Below, piece by piece: positions 26,640 to 33,723 of a stretch of DNA of 64,000 nucleotides; within the stretch, counting starts at the first letter, position 1; each line of letters begins with the position of its first letter. The DNA is from an uncultured Chitinophagaceae bacterium (lineage in GTDB: Bacteria > Bacteroidota > Bacteroidia > Chitinophagales > Chitinophagaceae). A program made the translations under genes and the position numbers. The stretch is taken from NCBI GenBank assembly GCA_937907395.1, contig CALCII010000013.1:372001-436000 (forward strand), read 5' to 3'. The notes beneath the pieces were generated by a model. That model saw only the letters and a list, made by a program, of their open reading frames with translations, did no database searches and was not told the origin of the DNA.

Positions 26640-27236
26640 ATGGCTTACGATAAATTTACAGTCCTCAAAAGCTCAGCGGTTCCCATGCCGATTGAAAATG
26701 TGGACACAGACCAGATCATACCTGCCCGCTTTTTAAAAGCTACCAAGCGTGAAGGGTTTGGCGATAATCTGTTTCGTGACTGGCGTTATAACAGTGACGA
26801 TACTCCGAAACAGGATTTTGTATTGAACAACCCCATTTACTCAGGTAAGATTTTAGTGGGGGGTAAGAATTTTGGCAGCGGTAGCAGCCGGGAACATGCG
26901 GCCTGGGCCATTTATGATTATGGCTTTCGTTGCGTGGTATCGAGTTTCTTTGCAGATATCTTTAAAGGAAATGCTTTGAATATTGGTATTTTACCGGTAA
27001 CAGTCAGCCCTGAATTCCTTGATAAAATATTCAAAGCAATCGAAGCAGATCCGAAAGCTGAACTGGAAGTAAATCTGCCGGAGCAAACAATTACAATTGT
27101 TGCAACAGGAGATCAGGAATCATTTGATATCAATGGTTATAAAAAGCATAACATGATGAATGGATTTGATGATATCGATTACCTGCAATCCATGAAAGCA
27201 GATATTCAAACTTTTGCAGCAAGCAGTCCCTATTAA
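26640..27236 (+). CDS. leuD: 3-isopropylmalate dehydratase small subunit
   Basis: Swivel-domain partner of LeuC, 198 residues. Seen: PIENVDTDQIIPARFLKAT, FGSGSSREHAAWAI and the family C-terminal part. Length and position after leuC are standard for the leuCD pair. Confidence 0.96.
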   Translation: MAYDKFTVLKSSAVPMPIENVDTDQIIPARFLKATKREGFGDNLFRDWRYNSDDTPKQDFVLNNPIYSGKILVGGKNFGSGSSREHAAWAIYDYGFRCVVSSFFADIFKGNALNIGILPVTVSPEFLDKIFKAIEADPKAELEVNLPEQTITIVATGDQESFDINGYKKHNMMNGFDDIDYLQSMKADIQTFAASSPY

Positions 27237-27256
27237 GTTATAATACCTTAGCAACT

Positions 27257-28780
27257 ATGCCACATACCCAGCGTTACATTGAAATCATGGACACCACTCT
27301 CAGGGATGGTGAACAAACCAGCGGTGTATCATTTTCGGCTACCGAAAAATTAACGATCGCACAACTGTTGTTGACAGAGTTGAAAGTGGACCGGATAGAA
27401 GTCGCCTCTGCCCGTGTGTCTGAAGGTGAATTTGATGCGGTGAAACGAATCACAAAATGGGCAAAGGCAAACGGAATGCTCAACAGGGTTGAAGTGCTTA
27501 CGTTTGTTGATGGGGATGTATCTGTGGATTGGATGATCAAAGCCGGCGCAAAGGTAATGAACCTGCTCACAAAAGGTTCGTTGAATCATCTCACGCATCA
27601 ACTGAAGAAAAAACCCGAACAACATTTTGCTGAAATTGCTGCTGTTATTAAACTGGCAAAGAAAAAGGGGATTGAATGCAACGTTTATCTTGAAGATTGG
27701 AGTAACGGTATGCGTCACTCGAAGGAGTATGTGTTTCAATACCTGGATTTTATAGTAAAGCAACCGGTGAAGCGTGTGATGCTGCCGGATACACTGGGCA
27801 TTCTTTCGCCGGAAGAAGTATCTGTTTTCCTTACAGAAATTATTAGTCGTTACCCCGATACTCATTTTGATTTTCACGGACATAATGATTACGACCTGGG
27901 TACGGCGAATGTACTGGAAGCGATGAAGGCAGGAGTACATGGTTTGCATCTTACAGTAAACGGAATGGGCGAACGTGCAGGGAATGCACCACTGGCCAGT
28001 GCTATAGCGGTAATGCATGATTTTTTACCGAAGATGAAGTCATCTGTTGTTGAAAAATCATTGTACCATGTAAGCAAGATTGTGGAATCTTTTTCCGGTG
28101 TTCGTATACCTGCCAATAAACCGGTTGTTGGTGAAAATGTATTTACACAAACAGCAGGTATTCATGCCGATGGTGATAAGAAGAATAAATTATATTTCAG
28201 TGATCTGATGCCGGAACGTTTCGGCCGTCAGCGGAAATATGCGCTGGGCAAAACAAGTGGTAAGGCTAATATTGAGAACAATCTTCATCAGTTGGGTATT
28301 CAGTTGTCTGATGAGGACCTTAAGAAAGTTACACAACGAATCATCGAACTGGGCGATAAAAAAGAAGTGGTTACCCAGGCAGATTTGCCTTATATCCTCT
28401 CTGATGTGTTGGATAGTAACTCTATCCAGGATAAAGTGAAGGTGGAGGATTATGTTCTTACACACGCAAAAAATCTTCATCCTTCAGTAACACTGCGTTT
28501 GAATATCAACGGCGAGTTTTTTGAAGAGCATGCACAAGGTGATGGTCAGTATGATGCATTTATGAATGCATTAAAAAAGATCTATAAGCAAAAGAAAATG
28601 GAGTTGCCTCAGCTGACAGACTATGCAGTGCGGATACCTCCCGGCGGTAAGAGCGATGCTTTATGCGAAACAATTATTACCTGGATGAACGGAACAAGAG
28701 AGTTTAAAACTAGAGGACTTGATAGCGATCAAACCGTTTCTGCCATCAAGGCAACACAAAAGATGCTGAATATTATTTAA
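27257..28780 (+). CDS. 2-isopropylmalate synthase-like enzyme (DRE-TIM barrel with LeuA regulatory domain)
   Basis: A 507-residue Claisen-condensing enzyme. The barrel has MDTTLRDGEQTSG, the metal-binding HGHNDYDLG and the NGMGERAGNAPLAS loop; then a linker and, from about residue 370, the alpha-isopropylmalate synthase regulatory (LeuA dimer) domain ending in the Gly-rich IPPGGKSDAL. Position between leuD and leuB argues for 2-isopropylmalate synthase, the committed step of leucine synthesis, with leucine feedback through the regulatory domain. The active-site strand reads GEQTSG where common LeuA has GEQSPG, so citramalate synthase (isoleucine route) is the alternative. Starts 20 bases after leuD. 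Confidence 0.85.
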   Translation: MPHTQRYIEIMDTTLRDGEQTSGVSFSATEKLTIAQLLLTELKVDRIEVASARVSEGEFDAVKRITKWAKANGMLNRVEVLTFVDGDVSVDWMIKAGAKVMNLLTKGSLNHLTHQLKKKPEQHFAEIAAVIKLAKKKGIECNVYLEDWSNGMRHSKEYVFQYLDFIVKQPVKRVMLPDTLGILSPEEVSVFLTEIISRYPDTHFDFHGHNDYDLGTANVLEAMKAGVHGLHLTVNGMGERAGNAPLASAIAVMHDFLPKMKSSVVEKSLYHVSKIVESFSGVRIPANKPVVGENVFTQTAGIHADGDKKNKLYFSDLMPERFGRQRKYALGKTSGKANIENNLHQLGIQLSDEDLKKVTQRIIELGDKKEVVTQADLPYILSDVLDSNSIQDKVKVEDYVLTHAKNLHPSVTLRLNINGEFFEEHAQGDGQYDAFMNALKKIYKQKKMELPQLTDYAVRIPPGGKSDALCETIITWMNGTREFKTRGLDSDQTVSAIKATQKMLNII

Positions 28781-28789
28781 AAGGCAGGA

Positions 28790-28830
28790 GGCAAAAGGAA
28801 AAAGGCAAAAGGAAAAAGGCAAAAGAAAAG
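28790..28830 (+). repeat. 14-bp purine-rich tandem repeat in the leuA-leuB gap
   Basis: Unit GGCAAAAGGAAAAA occurs twice exactly (28790-28803, 28804-28817), then a truncated third copy ends at 28830. The rest of the gap up to leuB (28831-28950) is A/T-rich with no gene I would call. Confidence 0.8.
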
Positions 28831-28950
28831 CATTTATTGATGGCTACTATTAATACATATGGAGATTTATATCATAAATTAAAAAGATAAATTAAACAAT
28901 CGTGCAGTCTTGTGCCTCAATGCCTGGCTGCCTTTATAACTTTTTTGAAA

Positions 28951-30024
28951 ATGGCTAATAAACATATTTTAATTGTACCCGGTGATGGAATCGGGCAGGA
29001 AGTAACAGCAGTTGGTAAGAAGGTATTGGATAAAGTGGCAGAAAAATTCGGTCACATATTTACTTATGATGAAGCATTGATTGGACATGTAGCTATTGAA
29101 GCAACCGGTAATCCATTGCCTGATGAGTCATTAGAAAAAATGCGTCAATCAGATGCTGTTTTATTTGGTGCCGTAGGTCATCCCAAGTATGATAATGATC
29201 CTTCAGCAAAAGTTCGTCCGGAACAAGGCTTGTTGAAGATGAGAAAAGAGTTGGGCTTGTATGCGAACCTTCGTCCCATTAAATTATTCGATGAATTACT
29301 GGAAGCATCCAGTATTAAACCTGAGATACTGAAAGGAGCTGATATTTTATTCTTCCGTGAGCTTACTGGTGATATTTATTTTGGCGAGAAGGGTAGAAAG
29401 AATAATGGAGATACTGCTTATGATATTGCAGAATACAGTCGTTATGAAGTAGAGCGTATAGCCCGAAAAGCGTTTGATGCAGCAAGGACAAGAAAAAAGA
29501 AATTATGCTCAGTTGATAAAGCCAATGTAATTGAAACCTCCAGGTTGTGGCGGGAAGTGATACAGAAAGTGGCATTGGAATATCCCGATGTGGAGGTTGA
29601 GCATCAGTTTGTGGATGCAACAGCTATGCTGCTTATTAAAGATCCACGACGTTTTGATGTGGTGGTAACGGCAAATTTGTTTGGAGATATTCTTACAGAC
29701 GAAGCATCGCAGATAGCTGGTTCTATGGGAATGCTGGCCAGTGCATCAATTGGTGATGGCACCGGTGTTTATGAACCAATCCATGGATCGGCACATGATA
29801 TTACGGGCAAAGGAGTTGCCAATCCGCTGGCATCGGTATTGTCAGCAGCTTTGTTGCTGGATATTTCTTTCGGTATGAAAGACGAGTCCAATGCGGTGAT
29901 TAATGCCGTTGACCAGGTATTGAAGGCAGGGTTCCGCACCAGGGATATCGCTGATGTTCATACACCTGCAGAGAAAGTGCTGGGTACGGATGCCATTGGG
30001 GAAAAAGTACTGCAGTATCTTTAA
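28951..30024 (+). CDS. leuB: 3-isopropylmalate dehydrogenase
   Basis: NAD-dependent oxidative decarboxylase, last pathway-specific step of leucine synthesis. 357 residues from ATG at 28951; a GTG start 13 codons upstream is rejected because ANKHILIVPGDGIGQEV is the family N terminus. Motifs: LLKMRKELGLYANLRPIK, FFRELTGDIYFG, DKANVIETSRLWRE and ANLFGDILTDEASQIAGSMG (metal/NAD). Ends before an intrinsic terminator that closes the leu operon. Confidence 0.97.
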   Translation: MANKHILIVPGDGIGQEVTAVGKKVLDKVAEKFGHIFTYDEALIGHVAIEATGNPLPDESLEKMRQSDAVLFGAVGHPKYDNDPSAKVRPEQGLLKMRKELGLYANLRPIKLFDELLEASSIKPEILKGADILFFRELTGDIYFGEKGRKNNGDTAYDIAEYSRYEVERIARKAFDAARTRKKKLCSVDKANVIETSRLWREVIQKVALEYPDVEVEHQFVDATAMLLIKDPRRFDVVVTANLFGDILTDEASQIAGSMGMLASASIGDGTGVYEPIHGSAHDITGKGVANPLASVLSAALLLDISFGMKDESNAVINAVDQVLKAGFRTRDIADVHTPAEKVLGTDAIGEKVLQYL

Positions 30025-30040
30025 TGATATTTGAACTTTA

Positions 30041-30070
30041 AAAGCAATCTTTCCGATTGCTTTTTTTATT
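30041..30070 (+). terminator. Intrinsic terminator of the leu operon
   Basis: AAAGCAATC / GATTGCTTT with 5-base loop followed by TTTTATT. Confidence 0.85.
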
Positions 30071-30183
30071 GATATATATCAGTATTAAACGTGATAATAA
30101 ATAAGCCGGAAATGAAACAGTACTCCCGTGAAAAACTGTAATTTCAGGGATCATATCAGTCAATCATTTATAATTTGAAGTTT

Positions 30184-31257
30184 ATGTATCGTTCTTTTAT
30201 TACCGGAACCGGATCGTATATCCCTCCGTTTGTTCAAAAAAATGAAGACTTTGTTAATCATACTTTTTATTCAGAAGAGCAACAATTACTGCCTACTGCG
30301 CCAGAAGTGATTGTTGAAAAATTCAAGCAGATTACAGGAATCGAAGAAAGAAGATATACAAGTGATGATCTTACTGCTTCGGATATAGGTGCCATTGCAG
30401 CGGAAAAGGCAATTGTAAATAGCGGAGTAGACCGGGAGACAATTGATCAGATCATTGTTGCACATAATTTCGGAAATGTGATTAAGAACACGATCCAAAC
30501 TGATGCTGTGCCTTCTCTGGCAGCATTGATCAAACATAAATTAGAGATTCATAACCCTTCATGCGTTGCTTATGATATTCTTTTTGGATGCCCTGGTTGG
30601 GTTCAGGGTGTAATCCAGGCAGATGCATTTTTTAAAGCAGGACTTGCGAAAAAAATTCTTGTAATTGGTACAGAAACTTTATCACGTGTTATTGATCATC
30701 ACGACAGGGACTGTATGATATTCAGCGATGGTGCGGGTGCCACAATTCTGGAGTATAAAGAAACTACAGAAAATGGAACCGGAATTTTAGGTATTTCGAT
30801 GCAAACGCATTCGATCGATGAAGTGAACTATATTCATATGGGGCCATCTAATCTGCCCGATAGTGATCCACGTGTACGCTATGTGAAAATGAAAGGAAGG
30901 AAAGTGTACGAGTATGCAATGAAATATGTTCCGGCTGCCATGAAAGAATGTTTGGATAAAAGTGGTGTTTCAATTGATCAGCTAAAAAAAGTATTTATTC
31001 ACCAGGCCAATGAAAAAATGGATGAAGGGATCATTGCCCGCCTATATAAACTTTATGGAATTTCAACACCTCCTGAGCATATTATGCCCATGAGTATTCA
31101 TTGGTTGGGGAATAGTTCTGTTGCTACGGTTCCTACACTTTATGATCTTGTGTTGAACGGAGAGGTTGATCCTCATCAACTCCATCCCGGCGATGTGATT
31201 TTGTTTGCTTCGGTTGGGGCAGGTATGAATATTAATGCGGTTTGTTACAGATATTAA
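30184..31257 (+). CDS. 3-oxoacyl-ACP synthase III (KAS III/FabH family)
   Basis: Thiolase-fold condensing enzyme of 357 residues with the KAS III triad: Cys136 in FGCPGWVQG, His273 in FIHQAN and Asn310 in WLGNSS. FabH proper starts fatty acid synthesis from acetyl-CoA and malonyl-ACP; Bacteroidota often carry extra copies for branched, hydroxy or pigment acyl chains, so the exact primer is unknown. The N-terminal 45 residues include an insertion relative to E. coli FabH. The start is ATG at 30184 rather than an upstream TTG. Confidence 0.9.
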   Translation: MYRSFITGTGSYIPPFVQKNEDFVNHTFYSEEQQLLPTAPEVIVEKFKQITGIEERRYTSDDLTASDIGAIAAEKAIVNSGVDRETIDQIIVAHNFGNVIKNTIQTDAVPSLAALIKHKLEIHNPSCVAYDILFGCPGWVQGVIQADAFFKAGLAKKILVIGTETLSRVIDHHDRDCMIFSDGAGATILEYKETTENGTGILGISMQTHSIDEVNYIHMGPSNLPDSDPRVRYVKMKGRKVYEYAMKYVPAAMKECLDKSGVSIDQLKKVFIHQANEKMDEGIIARLYKLYGISTPPEHIMPMSIHWLGNSSVATVPTLYDLVLNGEVDPHQLHPGDVILFASVGAGMNINAVCYRY

Positions 31258-31281
31258 TGTAAACTGAAATTTAACCTCTAT

Positions 31282-31310
31282 AAAAAGAAAACCCCGATGA
31301 TGATCGGGGT
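31282..31310 (-). terminator. Intrinsic terminator behind the GIY-YIG gene (left copy)
   Basis: ACCCCGAT / ATCGGGGT stem with 4-base loop (31291-31310); on the minus strand it is followed by TTTCTTTTT. Confidence 0.85.
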
Positions 31311-31336
31311 TGTTGTAGTAGCGAGGAGCAGACTTG
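31282..31336. repeat. 55-bp perfect direct repeat, left copy
   Basis: Identical to 31667-31721. It contains the terminator hairpin and the last 18 bases of tRNA-Met (in minus-strand order: tRNA 3' end, then terminator). The two copies bracket the GIY-YIG gene. Confidence 0.95.
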
Positions 31337-31386
31337 TGCCGTCCGCCCGTTCATCGGGCGGATATGAATCCTCTGCTCTAACCAGC
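31319..31386 (-). pseudogene. tRNA-Met remnant A, joined to the end of the GIY-YIG gene
   Basis: On the minus strand it has the D-arm piece GCTGGTTAGAGC, GGATTCATA from the anticodon arm, a GC-rich insert with a perfect TCCGCCCG / CGGGCGGA hairpin (31342-31362), GGCACAAGTCTGC from the T arm with GTT lost, and the intact acceptor 3' strand CCTCGCTA. The 5' acceptor strand is missing, replaced by the GIY-YIG coding sequence, so it cannot fold as a tRNA. Confidence 0.85.
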
Positions 31387-31665
31387 ATCCGGAAAATGGA
31401 TATATCCGAAGCTGCGGAAATGTTGCTGAATCAGACTCCTGATTTTTAATCGTTGTCGGTATTGTTTTAGCTTTTTCTCACAAAGAAGAGCTTCTGATTT
31501 TTCTGGAAAGAACCGGCAATAAATAACTGTCCACGGCCTGTAATGAGAAGTCCAATCTTTTCCTGATTGTTGATGACTTTTAAATCGTTGAATGAGGTTG
31601 GAGGTAAACCCGATATAAATTTTATCGTGTTTCTCTGAGTAAAGAATGTAAACGGTGTAGTTCAT
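31378..31665 (-). CDS. Small GIY-YIG nuclease family protein
   Basis: A 95-residue stand-alone GIY-YIG domain: YTVYILYS (the GIY strand), KIYIGFT (YIG), an arginine in NLIQRFKSHQQ and a glutamate in EALLCEKKLKQYRQR, which are the expected catalytic residues. Such short proteins are related to the UvrC and homing-endonuclease nuclease domain; their role in Bacteroidota is not settled. The ATG at 31665 follows the T-run of the tRNA-Met terminator directly, and the last codons (GCT GGT TAG) lie inside tRNA remnant A, so the D-arm remnant provides the stop. It is flanked by the 55-bp repeats, suggesting a mobile or duplicating unit. Expression may depend on readthrough from the tRNA promoter. Confidence 0.85.
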   Translation of the reverse strand: MNYTVYILYSEKHDKIYIGFTSNLIQRFKSHQQSGKDWTSHYRPWTVIYCRFFPEKSEALLCEKKLKQYRQRLKIRSLIQQHFRSFGYIHFPDAG

Positions 31666-31666
31666 A

Positions 31667-31695
31667 AAAAAGAAAACCCCGATGATGATCGGGGT
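31667..31695 (-). terminator. Intrinsic terminator of tRNA-Met
   Basis: Same hairpin as the left copy (stem 31676-31695) with the T-rich run directly before the GIY-YIG start codon. Confidence 0.85.
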
Positions 31696-31721
31696 TGTTG
31701 TAGTAGCGAGGAGCAGACTTG
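31667..31721. repeat. 55-bp perfect direct repeat, right copy
   Basis: Identical to 31282-31336. This copy is the natural 3' end and terminator of the intact tRNA-Met gene. Confidence 0.95.
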
Positions 31722-31777
31722 AACTGCCGACCTTCGGGTTATGAATCCGACGCTCTAACCAGCTGAGCTACCTCGCC
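31704..31777 (-). tRNA. tRNA-Met (CAT), probably elongator
   Basis: A complete 74-base cloverleaf on the minus strand: acceptor GGCGAGG with CCTCGCT (one G-U at the end), D stem GCTC/GAGC, anticodon loop TTCATAA with anticodon CAT, variable AGGTC, T arm GGCAG-TTCAAGT-CTGCT and discriminator A at 31704. The anticodon stem has an A-C pair next to the loop. CCA is not encoded. It lacks the three G-C pairs in the anticodon stem typical of initiator tRNA, so elongator Met is likely; a lysidine-modified Ile tRNA is less likely. Confidence 0.93.
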
Positions 31778-31794
31778 AAATAAAATCATTTATC

Positions 31795-31870
31795 GCAGAC
31801 TTGAACTGCCGTCCGCCCGCTCGTCGGTCGGATATGAATCCGACGCTCTAACCAGCTGAGCTACCTCGCC
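31795..31870 (-). pseudogene. Degenerate tRNA-Met copy B
   Basis: On the minus strand it is identical to tRNA-Met from the first base through the anticodon loop (ending TTCATA). Then 11 bases are replaced by a 22-base GC-rich segment (TCCGACCGACGAGCGGGCGG and two more), followed by the normal T arm up to CTGC. The acceptor 3' strand is missing, so it cannot form a normal tRNA. A 17-base spacer separates it from the intact tRNA. Confidence 0.88.
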
Positions 31871-31887
31871 AAAAAAGATCAAATGTT

Positions 31888-31962
31888 GCAGACTTGAACT
31901 GCCGTCCGCCCGCTCGTCGGTCGGATCTGAATCCGACTTACTTCGCTAGTTCTACTAGCGCC
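31888..31962 (-). pseudogene. Degenerate tRNA-Met-like copy C
   Basis: Minus strand: the same 3' half as copy B (one base different, TTCAG for TTCAT), with the same GC-rich insert and T arm. The 5' half keeps the starting GGCG and the length but the D-arm region is replaced by a hairpin, CGCTAGT-AGA-ACTAGCG. A 17-base spacer separates it from copy B, so B and C form a tandem pattern of about 93 bases. Confidence 0.8.
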
Positions 31963-31972
31963 AAACGGGCCG

Positions 31973-32004
31973 CAAAAATAGAGAAATGTAAGTGATTGCT
32001 CAAA
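31973..32004 (-). promoter_or_regulatory. Promoter of the tRNA-Met array
   Basis: Minus-strand TTTG (32001-32004), 20 bases, TATTTTTG (31973-31980): a full consensus Bacteroidota promoter. Transcription would start near 31967 and run through copies C and B, then tRNA-Met. It lies directly after the aminotransferase stop codon at 32005. Confidence 0.75.
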
Positions 32005-33204
32005 TCATTTTTCTGTTCTTCCGGGATATTCTTTCAATGCTCTCTCCAGGCAATCCATCGCTTTGTTCAAAGATTCAAGGTTCAGCACATAAGCCAGGCG
32101 TACTTCATTCATTCCCAAACCTGGAGTCCCGTAAAAACCGGTAGCAGGGGCCAACATTACAGTAGCTCCTTCATGACTGAAGGACTCCAGCAGCCATTGA
32201 CAGAATTTATCACTATCATCTATCGGAAGCCGGGCAATTGCATAAAATGCCCCGCCGGGCTTCGGACAAAATACACCTTCCATCTGGTTCAAACGGGTTA
32301 CCAATAAATTCCTTCGGGCAATATATTCGGTCTTTGTTGTTTCGAAATAATCATCCGGCAAATCAACGGCCGCTTCTCCCATGATCTGTGCTAATCCGGG
32401 CGGACTTAATCGTGCTTGTGCCATTTTCATTGCCGCATCATAAACTGCTTTGTTTTTTGTAACAAATGCACCCAGTCGGGCTCCGCAGGCACTATAGCGT
32501 TTACTGATCGTGTCCATCAGCACAACATGTTGTTCAAGACCTTCCAGATGCATAGCACTCACATAATCTCCATCATAACAGAATTCACGATATGCTTCAT
32601 CAGAAAAAAGATAGAGGTTGTACTTCAGGCAGATTTCTTTTAATGCCAGCAACTCTTCCTTACTATATAAATAACCTGTAGGATTATTTGGATTGCAAAT
32701 TAATATTGCCTTTGTTTTTGGTGTAATTACTTTCTCAAAAGCCTCAATGGGCGGAAGGGCAAAACCAGACTCAATTTGAGATGTAACCGGAACTACTTTT
32801 ACTCCTGCGGCACAGGCAAAGCCATTATAGTTTGCATAAAAGGGCTCAGGAATAATCACTTCATCCCCCGGATTCAAACAGGTGATAAACCCAAACATAA
32901 TTGCTTCAGAGCCGCCAGTTGTAATCATAATCTGGTCATAGGTTACATCTATTCCAACTTTTTTGTAATAGCCGGTGAGTTTACGGCGGTATGTCTCATT
33001 ACCAGCGCTGTGGCTATATTCTAAAACTTTGATTGATGTATGCTTTACTGCATCAAGAATAGAAGGTGGGGTAGGAATATCCGGTTGACCAATATTTAAA
33101 TGATACACCTGTGTTCCTCTTTTTTTTGCAGCTTCGGCAAAAGGAACCAATTTCCGGATGGGTGAGGGTGGCATCTGTTCGCCACGTTGGCTGATCGTTA
33201 ACAT
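32005..33204 (-). CDS. PLP-dependent aminotransferase, class I/II
   Basis: A 399-residue fold type I aminotransferase of the aspartate/tyrosine aminotransferase group. Seen: YHLNIGQPDIPTPP, ICNPNNPTGYLYS (with the Asn that contacts PLP), FSDEAYREF (Asp to the pyridine nitrogen), and ISKRYSACGARLGAF with the Schiff-base lysine. The amino acid substrate cannot be assigned. The start is ATG at 33204; the longer frame upstream lacks family similarity and would read through the promoter. Confidence 0.9.
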   Translation of the reverse strand: MLTISQRGEQMPPSPIRKLVPFAEAAKKRGTQVYHLNIGQPDIPTPPSILDAVKHTSIKVLEYSHSAGNETYRRKLTGYYKKVGIDVTYDQIMITTGGSEAIMFGFITCLNPGDEVIIPEPFYANYNGFACAAGVKVVPVTSQIESGFALPPIEAFEKVITPKTKAILICNPNNPTGYLYSKEELLALKEICLKYNLYLFSDEAYREFCYDGDYVSAMHLEGLEQHVVLMDTISKRYSACGARLGAFVTKNKAVYDAAMKMAQARLSPPGLAQIMGEAAVDLPDDYFETTKTEYIARRNLLVTRLNQMEGVFCPKPGGAFYAIARLPIDDSDKFCQWLLESFSHEGATVMLAPATGFYGTPGLGMNEVRLAYVLNLESLNKAMDCLERALKEYPGRTEK

Positions 33205-33209
33205 GTGCG

Positions 33210-33217
33210 CAAAGATA
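33210..33217 (-). promoter_or_regulatory. -7 promoter box of the aminotransferase gene
   Basis: Minus-strand TATCTTTG, an exact TAnnTTTG match, only 5 bases before the ATG, implying a leaderless or nearly leaderless transcript. The -33 part is weak. Confidence 0.5.
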
Positions 33218-33268
33218 ATGCAGGCTAACATTTCGTAGTTAACCAATAGTAAATAATGAATTGTCCAA

Positions 33269-33307
33269 CAAAAAAGAACCCCGGCTCAATGACCCGGGGT
33301 TCTTTTT
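33269..33307. terminator. Intrinsic terminator after the DUF1573 pair
   Basis: A perfect 15-bp stem AAAAAAGAACCCCGG / CCGGGGTTCTTTTTT with a 9-base loop; strong on the minus strand, downstream of 33326. Confidence 0.9.
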
Positions 33308-33325
33308 TAAAATTATCTGTTTCAA

Positions 33326-33706
33326 TTATTGTTCAACAACACCTACAATTGAAAGATTCTTCTGTTCATCAACCCCAAGAAACTTCACGTAAACTGTTTT
33401 ATTAAAGTTTCCTACAGCTGCCGCATTATAAGTAGCAGTGATTTTACCGGTTTTGCCGGGTTTGATGGGTTCTTTTGTATAGTCTGATTTTGTACATCCG
33501 CAACCGGGAGTTACATTTTCAATTACAAGATCTTCACTTGAAGTATTCGTAACAACAAATGTGGCGGTTACAGGGTTGCCAACTTTTACTTTACCCAGAT
33601 CAACAGTTTCGCTGCTGAACTTAGCTACATCAGCTACTTTTTTGCTTTGGGCTGTTGCAATGTTTACAAGGGCAATGGCGAAAACGAAAAATAAAAACTT
33701 TTTCAT
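33326..33706 (-). CDS. Secreted DUF1573 protein (second of a tandem pair)
   Basis: A 126-residue protein with signal peptide (FFVFAIALVNIATA) and a DUF1573 domain, an Ig-like beta sandwich. The family signature is seen as VDLGKVKVGNPVTATFVVTN followed by NVTPGCGCTKSDYT; the two cysteines in CGC are conserved across the family. Function is unknown, thought to be periplasmic or surface. It follows its paralogue at 33724-34155 by 17 bases, so the pair is likely one transcript. Confidence 0.88.
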   Translation of the reverse strand: MKKFLFFVFAIALVNIATAQSKKVADVAKFSSETVDLGKVKVGNPVTATFVVTNTSSEDLVIENVTPGCGCTKSDYTKEPIKPGKTGKITATYNAAAVGNFNKTVYVKFLGVDEQKNLSIVGVVEQ

Positions 33707-33723
33707 GTGTTTGTTATTAGAAA

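Noticed and set aside
27350..28018. 222-codon reading frame opposite the leuA-like gene
   Set aside because: Lies fully inside a strongly supported gene in antisense; the product is low-complexity with no domain.
28840..28890. 16-codon ORF (MATINTYGDLYHKLKR) in the leuA-leuB gap
   Set aside because: Too short to judge and without partner signals; may be a remnant of a small helical protein gene but there is no way to support it.
31291..31310. Hairpin as a terminator of the KAS III gene on the plus strand
   Set aside because: The plus strand has TTGTTGTAG after the stem rather than a T-run; the hairpin fits the minus-strand tRNA unit.
31282..31962. CRISPR array
   Set aside because: Repeats are tRNA-derived and unequal with 17-base spacers; there are no cas genes in the window.
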